Shown: in pieces, positions 12,739 through 24,676 of the stretch
How positions within the stretch are numbered: the stretch's first letter is position 1
How the letters are laid out: each line of letters begins with the position of its first letter
DNA from: Inia geoffrensis
Lineage: Eukaryota > Chordata > Mammalia > Artiodactyla > Iniidae
Assembly: GCA_036417435.1 (NCBI GenBank)
Contig: CM070919.1
Coordinates: 30,257,318 to 30,321,317, forward strand
DNA: 64,000 nucleotides
Reading direction: 5' to 3'
Program-made: the position numbers and the translations under genes
The notes under the pieces: model-generated
The model's database searches: none
Told to the model about the DNA's origin: nothing
Seen by the model: only the letters and a program-made list of their open reading frames with translations

Positions 12739-13563
12739 AAAATACCTGAAAGACGTGCATTAAAAAAGACACATGTGGTCCCTATGAGTTATCTTGTTCT
12801 ACTGAATTTCAAATACTACCCTCACTTTAAAACTTTCTGCATTAGAAAGTTCTTTAGAATCGCAAAAAGTCAGGCAGTGAGGAACAAGCATTCATTACCA
12901 GAAGAATGACTGTAAATTATGCAGAGTTTGAAAAATTATTTTTGCAGAGGGTTTTCAATAGCATGGGAGTGTGTTATGACAGTAAGTAAAAAGCTTAAGG
13001 TCCCGACTGTATCATCATTACACATAGAAATAAGAATGAAACATAAAGTAAAAAGGTCAGTAGTGGAAGGAGGGGAGGGGAATGACATTGTCTTAAATGT
13101 TAACAGCCTGCAGTCGTGTCAGGCATGGAGAGAGTGAAAAACATTCGGTTTATGTTTTCTGAAAAGTTTTGTAAGCCAGTGCAGCCGAAGACAAAGCAGT
13201 GACCACAGAGAACAAGGCATCCTGGGTGGGAAGAAGAGGTGGGGTCTTTCTCAAGCTCAAGTCCAGTTGGCCCCGGGCCACTGGAGGATCTATCGGCTTC
13301 TGGGTTCATATTGACAAAGGGCTTAATCTGGAATGTGGCTCTACAACCAATTTTCCTCATGTGGCTTGTCGGGGTGCCAATCTGTGTTGAGGTGTTGTCA
13401 CAAGCAATAAGTTATCGCAGAAACATGACAAAGCGAACTAGAGGAGCCTATGGAAAGGATTTGGCGTCAGAGCAGTGAGGTTACAACGAGCAGGTCGTGA
13501 TCTCTTAAAGGTACTGATAGAAAAGATCTCTCAAGGCTATCTTCTGTGAAAGACTGCCTGTTC

Positions 13564-13698
13564 TTTTTTTTTTTTTTTTTTTTTTTTGGCTGGACCACAC
13601 GGCTTATGGGATATTAGTTCCCCCGAGCAGGGATCGAACCCGAGCCCCTGGCAATGGAAGTGTCGAGTCCTAACCACCGGACGGCCAGGGAAGCCCCC
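13564..13698 (-). mobile_element. tRNA-derived SINE, older type
   Basis: A T24 tract (tail of a minus-strand copy) followed by a tRNA-like region, with cagggatcgaacccga as inverted B-box and ccagggaagccc as inverted head. It lacks the long CHR body, so it is a shorter or older relative. Target duplications are not clear. Confidence 0.85.
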
Positions 13699-13744
13699 CG
13701 AAGAGCAGTTGAGAGTTTCCAAAGTTCATCCCCGCCCCGTGTTC

Positions 13745-13850
13745 GCCGATTCAGCTCCTACAGTAATTCTGTGAGGCGGGTATTAGGATGAACTCCGCCT
13801 CGTAGAGGAGGGAGCCCGAGCTGCCTGCGGCCACTCTGACCCTCCTAGGG
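13745..13850 (-). repeat. MIR SINE fragment
   Basis: Inverted MIR core: attctgtgaggcgggtatta corresponds to the 'cctgtgaggtaggtatta' block and is followed by a degraded 'cagaggaggaaactga' block. Confidence 0.55.
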
Positions 13851-15089
13851 CAGTGGAGACCGGCCTCAGACCTGAGCCTTCCTGCCCCGCGGCCACCTCA
13901 CTTGGTGCAGTGACCGACTGTCAACCACTCTGGTCGGCTGCGTGCCTGCAGCTGACAGTAGCTGGACTCGCTGTGCTGTGGGCTTCATGGCGGCTGAACG
14001 CTGGGCTGTTTGATCACTAGGGTCTTGCTCTCCCGCGCTGTTTACACGTTAGCAGACGTCGAGGAACAGACCCTGGTAACAGCGATTCCTCTCTCCTGGC
14101 CCCTGAGGTCAGTGTATGCGCTGATAATGGAAATTTCCCCACTGAAATCAACCCCGGTGTGGGATGAATGGTTAGACCAACAGGTATTTTTCTCTCCCAT
14201 CCTCTAGGTTTTAAAAATTCCTAAATGTCCTTAAACACAATAGTATTTTAAGAGCCCTTTAGAAACCTCTGTGGGGTCTCTCTTCCAGCGTGCTTTGTCA
14301 GCTGGGTAATAAGCTATAGATAAACACTGCGTTCCAGGACATGTGGCCCTTAGAGAAGCAAATAATTCTGGCACCTCCTGCTTCAGCATCACTGGTGAAG
14401 TTTGATGGTTGAATTTCACAGAAATAACACGAAGAGACTCATAGCTTCTGCTCTGGGTTTGAATACAAGGGCATTCAAATTCGACTAGTGGCAACTTTGT
14501 CTAAAACCCATAGAATTCTTCATTTTGATCCGTGGCACACTCTATGTTTATTGAAATGCAAAGGAAGGATAGGAAAGTTATTATATGTGTGTATCTAGGT
14601 AGTGGGGAAATTGTGTTCACGGTAAAATTCTTTCAACTTCCCTGGATGTTTGAAGCTTTTCATACTAAAATGCCAGGCGAAGCCTGCGGGACAGAAGGGG
14701 GAAACTCTATGAGGCAAACTGAGAACAGAAAACTGAGAACCTCTACCAGAGTCTTGTTAGTAATTTTTTCCTTTATCCATACATTTGATGAAGTATTTCA
14801 AGCTTGTAGAAATAAAATAGTAGAATATAAACGTCCCCACCTGTCCGCTTGATCAAATTTTAATATTTTATTGCCGTTGCTTCCATTTTTTTGTTTGCTT
14901 TTCATAAGTAAAATATTGCAGACTTTACAAAATATTACAAAGCCAGAGCTCCCTTTATATCCCCCCATTCCATTCTCCTCCCTCCCTCCCTGAATGCAAC
15001 AGCGATCCTGAATTTGCCGGTTATCGCAGAATTTTTCTGTGATTTTTCAGACAAGGTGGTTTTACCTGCATCGGGAGGTGGGCACTGGT
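13851..15089. other. Unassigned intronic sequence
   Basis: No gene or clear repeat recognised. AT-rich from about 14200, with L1-like wording near 14780-14870 too weak to assign. Confidence 0.4.
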
Positions 15090-15262
15090 TTGGAGTCCAG
15101 TGTGGCCGGGTAGAAAAGCAGATGTTAGTACTTCCTAGAAAGCAAGTAAGTTTCCTCAGAGCCTCGGTTTCTCCATCTGTTAAACGGGTGTGATAACCCC
15201 AACACACAGGGTTGGTGTGAGGATTAAAGGAGACATTTGAAAGCACCTGTGCAACCCCTGGA
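15090..15262 (+). repeat. MIR SINE
   Basis: Good MIR match: cctcggtttctccatctgtt, then ggtgtgaggattaaaggaga and a cagcacctgt-like end. The order and spacing fit the consensus. Confidence 0.85.
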
Positions 15263-15399
15263 GGGTGGTGAGAACCTGGTGAGTGGTGGGACATCAAAGC
15301 CTCAGATATTTAAAGTCATTTCAGAAGGAAATAGCATAGGACTCTGACCCGATGCTCGTAAATCCGAAGAGGACCCTGTCAGTATCAGAGTTCTTGAGC

Positions 15400-15485
15400 T
15401 GCCCTCTCGGCTTGCAGATAAGGAAACTGAGTCCCAGGAGAGGAAGGGGCTTGGTCTATGCTCAGACCTTGGTTGGTGGCCCAAC
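15400..15485 (-). repeat. MIR SINE fragment
   Basis: Short inverted MIR piece: ttgcagataaggaaactgag followed by a degraded agagaggttaag block. Confidence 0.55.
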
Positions 15486-16884
15486 AGGATGAGCAGTGAG
15501 TGACCCCTTCTCAGGGCTCTGAACCCCACGACAGAGCCGCCAGCCCAGCAGCCACGGATCTGCTGAGAAACCCCCTACCCACTCTTGCCTCTGGTTTACA
15601 CTGGGCTCCGTACCATGGATGTAAAGATTTGCTGTCATCTCATTTGCTTTTAACTCGAAGATATAACGGTTTCCCTGCAGTAGTCAGTTTCTCTTTCCTC
15701 TTTTTAAGTCAAAGTCAATCTATAATGTTTAGGCTGTACTTATTTACTTTTAAAGTGATCTAGACCCTTGTTTTTCTTTTGTTTTGTCTTGTTTTTTGGT
15801 TTTTTAGGGCTTTATTGTTCTCAAATGGCTGCCTCAAGGCTGCGGTTCAGACGCTATTTTTCACTGAGGATTTCTGTCTTTGCTCAGACCGAGAGGAGGT
15901 CTGGGGCACCCTTATAAACCCAGTGTGGGGAATGTTATCGGTATATGTTTACAGAGCCTGTGCGGTGCTGTGGAATTGCCGCTGAGGGCTTCTCGAGTGG
16001 AGGAGATCGCCTTTCCCCCATGAAGGTTTTTCTCTGCTAACACTGCAGTCATCTGATAAAAGCAGGCTCTGTTTCTTGCTTTCTTCTTCTGCGAATGCGG
16101 CTCCTGGTCCGGAGCATCCGGGCTGCTCTGCAGTCTGTCTGCGCGCAAACAGGAGCTCTGGAGAGAAAAGAGGTGATGGGCCCCGGCCGGCTTCACGGCA
16201 CCCTCATCCCGGGGCCCTCGTTTTCTTGAGTCGGTGCTGTGACCGGCGGGAGATGAGCAGAGCCGGGGTGAGGCCACGTGCAGCGGGGCTCAGTGCCGGG
16301 CATGTCCCCGTGGCCCCCCAGCCGCGTGCTCTGCGTGGACCTAGTCGGGCACGTTCCTTGTGCAGGATTCTGGAGAGGGTTTCTTATAAAGGATGGCTTG
16401 TCTTAAGAAAATTCACCAAAGCAAATCCGCAGAGCAGTGAGAGCCAGGTGACGACACACGACCAGTGTTTTACCCAGAACACCTCCTTACGATGGGAGTT
16501 GCAGTTACAGAACGTTATCGCTTTCACTGCGATCTGGCCCTGAGAGAGGGCCCCACTCCCAAAGGATCGTGCAGATCCTTCCTTGTGGCCCTACCGACTC
16601 ACTCCGAGCCCCTCCAGGCAACTCCTAGGGCATTACCGAGAAACAAGCACCACTGCTTATGTCCAACTGATTTTGAAACAGTGGTCAAATGAGAAGGTTT
16701 CTTTTCTCCTTCCTCTTTTACAAAAAGAAATAACATTTTTGTGTCCTTCCAGGCACAGTTTTTCACATGATGTTAGCATGCGCTCCCCGAGTGCCACTTC
16801 TGCTGTGTTACACTGAAGGGGGTAAAAGCCGCAAGTGACATATTTTTAACCTAAACGAAGAGGAGGTTGGAAGGTACTTTGATA
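15486..16884. other. Unassigned intronic sequence, CpG-rich near 16.1-16.4 kb
   Basis: Non-repeat as far as seen. CpGs cluster at about 16120-16370 and continue sporadically into the 17-18.7 kb block. No exon was recognised. Confidence 0.45.
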
Positions 16885-17085
16885 GTTTTATTGGGCTCAG
16901 ATCTTAGCTCTGCCTCTAACTGGGCCTGTGCCCTTTCCCAAGTCCTTCATCGCCTTGGGGTTGAGTTTCCTCGCCTGGGAGGTCAGGGGAAGGATGCAGT
17001 GAGCTCTCCCGCTGTAGCTCAGGCAGCTCCGGAGAGCCTCACGGGCAGCCCTCTGCACCGCATCCTCACAGGTTACACACAGTAG
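16885..17085 (+). repeat. MIR SINE fragment
   Basis: Diverged plus-strand MIR: cagatcttagctctgcctct, then ccttggggttgagtttcctc, in the positions of the 'ccggctctgccactta' and 'cctcagtttcctc' blocks. Confidence 0.65.
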
Positions 17086-18823
17086 AGGAGGCGAAGGTAC
17101 CTGCCCGTTGAGGGAAGCAACTCCACATCCAGCACGGTTGGCCCCATTGCTCATGACAGACAGGGAGGTCCAGGCCTTGGAACAGTAGTGACCCCCCGTG
17201 ACTAAGGACGGACGAGGGCGTAGCCGGCGGGAGGGGCGCAGGCGCACAGGAGAGCCTGCCTGCGGATGGAGCCGTGGACTGGAGTGTTTGACGCGTATGC
17301 CCAGCGAGCAGCGCGGAGCCTGGAACACGGCAGATGCCAACAGTCTAGAACTGACACAACCCAGCCAGGCCAAACAAGTCCCTCGTGTGCTGGGATTCGT
17401 AGTCTCTGGAGGGTGACACAGTGCAGTGAGAGACGATCACTATCAACCGCGGAACGGCCAAGGCCCAGCCCAGGCGACGGAGGAGGGCAGAAAGTGAAGA
17501 ATGAGAGGGAGATCTTAGGTGTTCCCACCCCCCACAGAAAAGCCACTGTGCGAGGAGCTGGGTGTGTTAATCCGCTCGTTGTCTCAATGTGTACGCACAC
17601 AAAACATCACGCGTCACACAGGCTCCGTGTATACAACTGTCGTTTGTCAGTTATTCCTCAACAAAGCTGGAGGGGACAAAAGCAAAGGATGAACACAAAG
17701 ACCCTTATGTAGGTGCTTTGGTAAGACATAGCTTTACGGTTGCTCCCATAGGTGCATTAAATCAGCAGAGGGCCTGAGAGAATCCTCTAGACCCCCCCGC
17801 ACACCCCCGCCCCAGAGGACAGGAAGGGAGCGAACCGCCCCCCAGAAGGGGACGGTGGCCGGGAGCACCGGGTTGGGCGCCCCACGGCTGGACACAGTCC
17901 TCTCAGTTCCCGGGCGGATCAGCACCTCCCTGCACCTTGGCGAGGCCGCGATCACACCTCCTCTGAGAACGAAGTGGACGAGTCGCTGTGCTAACTTTGG
18001 TCCCGGGCGGCGTGCCGGGTGCCCATAAAGGCTCCGCAAAGGTTGTCTTTACCATCATCACCATCAATAGGGAGAAAACACTGAGGAAAGGAAACAGAGG
18101 CAAGGACGCGGCGTTTCCTGCCGTCGTCTTCCTGGGCCTCGTTACCCATCTGGAGGGGCCTCCCTCCAGTCCAGCGCGGAATACAGACTGTCGAGCAGGG
18201 ACTGGGCACTTTTGTCCACAGGTGGTAAACCTGACACGTAAGGTGGACTTTACATGCCGGTGGCAGGTGCCCCACGGCACTGGGATACCAGGGATGAAGT
18301 ACAGGAAACGGCCCCGGGCCAGAGCTCACTCCCTCCCGGCGCTCCCCCGCCGGCCGGGATGCTGCCCGGTTCTCTGCCTGGCTTGTACCTGGGAGCTGGG
18401 GCACCTGGAAGGGGGAGGGGGCGAAGCAGAAGGGGCGCGTCTCTCTTCCTGGTTTGTCTGGGTCCGGCAGCGTGTCCTTCAGGATAGTCAGGCCCGCTCG
18501 CCTCAGACTCTGACTGCGCCGCGCTGCTTCCGAACATACCGCTTCCCTAAGCGCGCCGTGCTTCGCTTCGTGAACCCGCCTCCCCCTCCCCGCCCCCCCC
18601 TCCCCGCCCCCCCCCCAAGAGGTGGGTGCTCGCCCAGCATTTAGCAGGAAGGTGAGCTTCCGAGGGCAAGTCCTTGCTTTTGGTCTTTCTGCCCCCAGCA
18701 CCTTCGGAGGGTCTCACACGTAGCAAATGGTGGTCAGCGCGGGCTGAATAATCAACACTCAGGTTGCCAGGGGATGCGGTCCTTTTCCAGCCAACGCGAG
18801 CTTAGCACGTCTGCGCGTGTGTA
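17086..18823. other. GC- and CpG-rich intronic block
   Basis: High GC, with CpG clusters at about 17200-17330 and 17800-18560 and a C-rich tract at 18583-18616. An L1 3'-end scrap (about 17588-17683, ending cctcaacaaagctgg) breaks it. Long open frames occur on both strands at 17988-18701, as expected for GC-rich non-coding DNA. No exon was recognised. Confidence 0.45.
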
Positions 18824-19412
18824 CAGGCACACCTTGTTTGATTGGACTTCGCAGATACTGAATTTCTTACAAACTGAAGGTTTGTGGCCGCCCTGCGTCG
18901 AGCAAGTCTGTTGGCACCATTTTTCCAACATTTGCTCACTTCATGTCTCCGTGCCACATTTTGGTAATTCTCACAGTTTTTCAAAATTTTATTATTTCTT
19001 TATTTTTTAAATTTATTTATTTATGTTTTGGCTGAGTTGGGGCTTCGCTGCTGCACGCGGGCTTTCTCAAGTGAGTGGGGGCTGCTCTTCGTTGCGGTGC
19101 GCAGGCTTCTCGTTGCGGTGCGCAGGCTTCTCGTTGCGGTGGCTTCTCTTGTTGCGGAGCACGGGCTCTAGGCGCACGGGCTTCAGTAGCTGTGGCTCGC
19201 AGGCTCAGTAGTTGTGGCTCGCAGGCTCTAGAGCACAGGCTCAGTAGTTGTGGCGCATGGGCTTAGTCGCTCCGCGGCATGTGAGGTCTTCCCGGACCAG
19301 GGCTCGAACCCGTGTCCCCTGCATTGGCCAGTGCCAGCAGGGAAGCCCAAATTTTTATTATATTTTTATGGTGATAAGTGATCTTTGGTATTACAATTGC
19401 AAGGTGTGCCTG
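18824..19412. mobile_element. Tigger-like MITE with complete inverted ends, split by a SINE
   Basis: The ends are perfect 12-base inverted repeats: caggcacacctt at 18824-18835 and aaggtgtgcctg at 19401-19412. Both are flanked by TA (18822-18823 and 19413-19414), the Tc1/mariner target signature. The interior matches Tigger1 3' sequence (cttcgcagatactg, aaggtttgtggccg, ttttggtaattctcac, agtgatctttggta). A 354 bp CHR SINE at 18995-19348 plus its duplicated site accounts for much of the length; without it the element is about 225 bp, a non-autonomous derivative with no transposase. Confidence 0.9.
18995..19348 (-). mobile_element. CHR-type SINE (long, CHR-2-like) inside the Tigger MITE
   Basis: Inverted CHR copy with a T-rich tail at left, inverted B-box (agggctcgaacccg) and the agggaagccc head at right. 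Target duplication aaattttatta (18984-18994) against aaatttttatta (19349-19360). A 25-base unit containing ttgcggtgcgcaggcttctc is tandemly doubled near 19095-19140. Confidence 0.95.
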
Positions 19413-19414
19413 TA

Positions 19415-20400
19415 TTTGCCCCTGAGTCCCCCAGCGAGAATGTCCCCCACACGGAATTTGCGGAGGGCCAGGAGGAAGGTACATGAAGGCAGCGGGTCAC
19501 CGGGAGAGATGGTGTGTTCCTGCCCCAGCCCGGGGGTCCGGGTTGGAGAGTCTGTACTCGCCCGGGAAGCAGTGCCGGCTCCAGCCTTTGGGAAGCCACC
19601 ATCGGGGCGGAGCTCAGAAAGGGAAGAGGGGCCGGGAGAGAGCAAGCAATGCAGAAGCTCCCGACCCCAGAGACAGCCTGGCACCAGCCCCAAACAGCAG
19701 AGGAAAGGCGTCCGGGCCCCTCACCTTGAGAAGCTCGTGGGTCAGCAGTGAACACTGTCGGCCAGGCCCCTCCCATGCACACCGCTCAGGCAAGCGGCCA
19801 CGCAAGGGAAGCGGAGGAGTGGAGGACACGGCCCCCAGAAGGACTCTGCCTGCAGAGGTCGGCGCTCTCGGTGCTTTAGGGCAGGCCAGACCCTGGCTCT
19901 GCGGCTCTCCCAGCTGAAGCACGCACGTCTGCACCGCCTTTAGCTTTGGGTCTGCAGGCAGAGGCGGAGGGACACCTGTACCTTGTATGTTGCTGCCACG
20001 GCACATCCTCCAGGGAAGGAGGGTACAGAGTGGGTGCAGAGTGAGCAGGTGGGCTTTCCCTTGCCTGTTGTAACCCAAGAATAGGAAACTGGAATCTGAA
20101 AAGGGTTGGCAACAGATGGGAGTGGAAAAGCCTCGAACTTTCCAGTTTCTTATTGCAAAAATACGAACTTGATCGTTTCTTATTGCAGTCACGCCGGAAC
20201 TGCAGCTCCCCTTGGGTGCAGTTCAGATTTTGGCTTTCCAAAATACAATGCTTTTAAATTAAAAGAAAAGGAGCTTTGCCTCTCATTTGCATAAAAGGCA
20301 TACATGTGTACACAGGTGTTCTCGCGCGCGCGCACACACACAGACCCCCTACTTACCTGGGGAGAAGCAGGAAAGCAGTGAGAAGATCCTAACTGTGATT
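19415..20400. other. Unassigned GC-rich intronic sequence
   Basis: No gene or clear repeat. Ends with an alternating purine-pyrimidine run (CG)5(CA)5 at 20323-20342 that could form Z-DNA. Confidence 0.45.
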
Positions 20401-21500
20401 CAACCATGCGTTTTAAAAAGCATTGCACCTGTTTAGATGGTACTTCTTAGAGCGAATATATGGCTTTTAAAAGTTTTGATAAACGTGAACACTTAAAGAC
20501 TCCTGGGAAATGAGAATATTCCTTTCAACTTGGGCTTGCGTGGTTATAAATAGGAAGGCGTCTTCTAATCTCGGAATCTTAAAAAGAAACCTTGATGTTG
20601 TTACGTGATCACCTAAAGGAATGCCTTCCTCTTCTGCCCGGAAGGGTATTTTTAAGAGAATGTTAAGCTCGTGACAGGAATTATTGATACCTTTGGAATT
20701 AATTCTCTTCTCCAGTGACTCAGGCTTTGCTTCAAGTCATTACCTGGGAATTAGCCTGGGACTGCATGACGCCAGTCCCACACTGTTCAAAGTGCAGCAT
20801 AACTTCGCGAAAGAATGAAAAAACGAGGATGTGCTTTTGTGCAGTATTCTTATCGTGATGAATGATGCTTGTTTTCCTCTCCACTTTAATTAGAATGTTT
20901 CTACATTTGCCAAAGAAAATGTTGGAATGGAGACAAAAACCTGAAATTATAGGAACAGGGCTTGATGTAATAGCTTATTTATAAAGGAAACACAACTTGT
21001 TTGGTATTTTATTGAAACAGGAAGTTCAGAACCTCGGCACATACAAGTACAACAAATTCTCAGGTGCTCGTTGAGTCATCTGTTGTTGGAAATAGTCTCC
21101 TGGTAGTTTTCCCCTGGATTTACTTTTTATCTTCATTTTGGTATTTTTTAAGCAGTGGGACTGGATGCGTATAGGGAACTGCATAGAGATTCAGTTAGAG
21201 ATCGTATACTTTAAAAAAATATATCCGCTATCAAGACAAAATAAATAAAGCAGGGGGGAATTCTCTCCTTATACATTTGTATATATGCATTTTTGGTAGC
21301 TACTTATGTACAACATAAGGGAGAACAAAGTGAAACAAACATTTACCTCAATGCTACTGCCATTTCAAAAGCAACCCTTGGTCAGGGGAATGGATTTGAG
21401 ATGAATAAAGATGAAAAGCATTGTGGATTCATGTTCTATTTGCTATTGTTTAGTAAACATTTAATAGCAGAAGCTAGATAGCAATTTGATTCCTAGTATT
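20401..21500. other. Repeat-poor AT-rich intronic segment
   Basis: About 1.1 kb with no recognised mobile element, unusual for this window, and no long open frame. A TATA-like ttataaatagg lies at 20545-20555. It may be conserved non-coding sequence, but that cannot be judged without an alignment. Confidence 0.4.
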
Positions 21501-21514
21501 AAAACCTTATCGGA

Positions 21515-21802
21515 GGGCTTCCCTGGTGGCGCAGTGGTTGAGAGTCCGCCTGCCAATGCAGGGGACACGGGTTCGAGCCCCGGTCTGGGAGGATCCCACA
21601 TGCCGCGGAGCGTCTGGGCCCGTGAGCCGTGGCCGCTGAGCCTGCGCGTCCGGAGCCTGTGCTCCGCAACAAGAGAGGCCGCGACAGTGAGAGGGCCCGC
21701 GCACCACGACGAAGAGTGGCCCCCGCTCACCCCAACTAGAGAAAGCCCTCGCACAGAAACGAAGACCCAACACAGCCAAAAATAAATTAATTAATTTAAA
21801 GA
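21515..21802 (+). mobile_element. CHR-type SINE (long, CHR-2-like)
   Basis: Complete plus-strand copy from gggcttccctggtggcg to the aaaaataaattaatt tail, including the actagagaaagccc body. Target duplication of 14 bases with one mismatch: aaaaccttatcgga (21501-21514) and aaaaccttatagga (21803-21816). Confidence 0.97.
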
Positions 21803-21816
21803 AAAACCTTATAGGA

Positions 21817-22261
21817 ATGAGTTCAGCTGAGTTTGTGTCGACACAGAAATCTTCAGGTTTAATTTCCCACCCTTTTCTGAAAGATCAGGCCGGGATGGTG
21901 TTTTAAAACATGCAGAAGCTGCAGCCACCCTGGCAAGAGCTCAGCTTTATGAAAACTCGCTGGTGCACTAACAAGCCAGGGGCTGCTTCCAGGGGAACTT
22001 CGCAAGGAGTGCAGGGCGGGGTCCCCGGAGAATGCCTGGGAGTCAGGATTCCTTCCGGTGATCCCCAGTCCTTCTCTAACTTGTGTGGCCTGGGCCTCAG
22101 CCCTCTGCTAAATTCGGCCAGTTACAGATGCGCTATCCATTCAAAGACACCTCAGAAAGATGCAGAGACACAGTGGGACAGGGGGCTTTGAAAAGGGGCA
22201 GGTGCTAACCAAGTGGTACCCCTCCCAGAAGCAGCTGCGCCGCTCCTCTTTTTGTTTTTAA
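21817..22261. other. Unassigned intronic sequence
   Basis: No gene or clear repeat recognised between the SINE and the next L1. Confidence 0.4.
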
Positions 22262-23250
22262 CGAAGACTCTTTTTAAGAGCAATTTTAGGTTCAGAGCAA
22301 AATTGAGGGGCAGGTACGGAGGTTTCCCATACACCCCCTGTCCCCATACACACACAGACTCCCCCTGTTAACAGCATCCCCACCAGATGGTACGTTTGTT
22401 ACAACTGATGGCCCTCCATTGACACGTCTCATCCCCCAGAGCCCATAGTTCACATTAGGGTTTGCTCTTGGTGGTGTACATCCTATGGGTTTGGATACGT
22501 GTATCCATCATTATAGTATGGTGCAGAGTAGTTTCACTTCCCTGAAAACCTCTGTACTCCACCTTTTCACTCCCCTACCAACTCCTGGAAACCCCTGATC
22601 TTTTCACTCTCTCCATAGTTTTGCATTTCCAAAATGTCATAGAGCTGGAATCATACAGTATATAGCCTTTTCACATTGGCTTCCTTCACACAGAAGTATG
22701 CATGTAAGGCTCTTCCGTGTCTTTTCGTGGCTTGACAGCGCATTTATTTTTAGTGCTGGAAAATATTCCATTGTCTGGAGGTACCCCAGTTTACTTATCC
22801 GCTCACCACTGAAGGATATTATGGCTTCCACAGTTTGGCGATCATGAACGCAGCTGCTATAAGCATTCGTGTGCAGGTTTTCGCGTGGACGTAAGTTTTC
22901 CATTCCTTTGGATCAATACCGAGGCGTGTGATTGCTGGACTGGACAGTAAGAGTATGTTTAGTTTGATGAGAAACCAGCAAACTGTCTCTCAAAGTGACT
23001 GCACCGTTTCACGTTCCCACCAGCAGTGAGTGAGACTTCCTGTTGCCCCGTACCCCTGTCAGCATGTGGTGGCAAGGATTTGCCTGGATTTCAGTCACAC
23101 GGATGGGCGTGCAGTGCTACCTCACTGTTGCTTTAGTTTGCATTTTTCTGATGACACACCACGCGGAGCATCTTTTCATACGCTCCTTTGCCATCTGAGG
23201 ATCGTCTTTGATGAGGTGTCTGTTAAGGTCTTTGGCTCACTTTCTAACCC
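22262..23250 (-). mobile_element. Old L1 3' segment, about 1 kb
   Basis: Reverse complement of L1 3' sequence in continuous order: ttaagagcaattttaggttc, then aaaatgtcatagagctggaa, ggaaaatattccattgtctg, cacgttcccaccagcagtga and the terminal aggtctttggctcac. Diverged and non-coding. Confidence 0.9.
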
Positions 23251-24149
23251 AGGCAGTACCTCCTTTGGAAGCCTGCAAGCCTGCCGCCTTAGGCACGTTG
23301 ACGAGGTCACCGCAGCATCATGGACATCACCCTGACGTGCGCAGCCTGCTTGCACCGAGCGGGACCTCAAAGCCTCTGTCCCGCAGGAAGGTCTGGGCTT
23401 GCAATGTCTCACCTCCTGCTTTTACACTCGCCCGACACTAAACGTGACAAGGCAGTAACTTTATGGTCCTGGGTGGAAAGACTTCTTTTGGTTAGGTGTT
23501 TTTTTTTTTTCTCCATTGACTGAATAACACTGAACAAAACAATATTACTGTGAAATGAAAGTAATACACCCCTCTGAGTTTGTATAAATACAGTTTTTTT
23601 TTTTTCTTTTTAACGTTGTTTGGATCGATAAACGATGCAAGAGATACGTAAGATAATTCCAAAAATGCCATGAGGCAATGTGGAAAGGTCTGGAAGCCCA
23701 CCCCTCCCCCAAGATGCTTTTTGGTTTCTTTTACAGCTACAGACCCCCCACCTAAAGGTGGGTGTGTTGCTAAGACTTAAATCTCCACCTTGGCTACACT
23801 GCTGAACAGAGGCATCACCTGGTAAAAGCGCAGCACCGTGCCTGTTAACACAGTTGGATGCGCAAACCTTGAGGTGAGGGAAAAGCAGGGAGTGTCAGTC
23901 CATAAATGCTGAATGAGCCCACGCAGAGAGAGAGAAAATGGCCGTTAAGAGGTGACAAGGAAGAGACGAGGGCTTGCCTCCCCCGGGAAGGAGGGGCTCC
24001 CGGAACTGCATCGGTAGCCTGGCAAGCCACACACACCAGAAACCCGGGAGTCGTCTTTAACCCCCGGGGGCTGCAGGGCACGCCAGCTGTGTCTTCCAGA
24101 CGCCTTCTCCCTCCACTTCCGCTGTCGCTGCTTTCTGTCCTTACAGATG
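23251..24149. other. Unassigned intronic sequence
   Basis: No gene or clear repeat; T-rich tracts lie near 23500 and 23594. Confidence 0.4.
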
Positions 24150-24400
24150 CGTCTCTGGAAAACACAGATCTCGTCATGTTACATTTCAGGTGACATACCT
24201 TTGCCTGCAAGATCGAGTTCAAACTCTGTAACAGGCATTCAAGACCTTTCCCAGCACTTGTTCTCAGCCCACCTTCCCACCATCCGTTGCCTCCCTGCCC
24301 CTCAGTGCCAGCTGGCTACCCGGGACCCACTGCCATGCCTGACACCAAGCTGTGTGTGTCCATCTCTCCCCTGCCAGGCCACACCATCAGCATCCCCCAT
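24150..24400 (+). repeat. L2 LINE fragment
   Basis: Plus-strand L2 wording: ttcaaactctgtaacaggca, attcaagacctttcccagca and the following C-rich stretch, all in L2 order. The right end runs into a CA microsatellite. Confidence 0.65.
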
Positions 24401-24403
24401 CAC

Positions 24404-24483
24404 AACACACAAACACACACACACACGCACGCGCACGGACACACACGCACACGCACACACACACACACACGCACACACACACA
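24404..24483. repeat. Imperfect (CA)n microsatellite
   Basis: About 80 bases of CA repeats with interspersed CG steps (gcacgcgcac). It creates spurious His/Thr- and Cys/Val-rich open frames on both strands. Confidence 0.97.
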
Positions 24484-24633
24484 TCCTTTTCCTAATTATC
24501 CTGGGACAAGCCTTTCTGGGAAGCAGTCCCCAGACCTTCCAGGAAAAATTAATTTCACCCTCTATTGTGGTTTTACAGTATTGTTTTCATATCACCGGTA
24601 TAAATACTATAGTATAAAAAGGATAATTCATGT

Positions 24634-24676
24634 ATAATTAATTAATTGTTTAATTAATTAATTATAATTAATTGTT
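24634..24676. repeat. TAAT palindromic tract
   Basis: TAAT repeats split by TGTT form an almost perfect inverted repeat centred near 24650, able to extrude as a hairpin. Confidence 0.8.

Noticed and set aside
17988..18701. Opposing 218- and 236-codon open frames
   Set aside because: Both strands are open over the same GC-rich DNA, no domain is recognisable and there is no splice or conservation evidence.
20545..20555. TATA-like motif as a promoter
   Set aside because: Isolated AT-rich match with no downstream exon, CpG island or transcript evidence.
24404..24483. Short regular repeats as a CRISPR array
   Set aside because: A plain CA microsatellite without spacers, in a mammalian genome.
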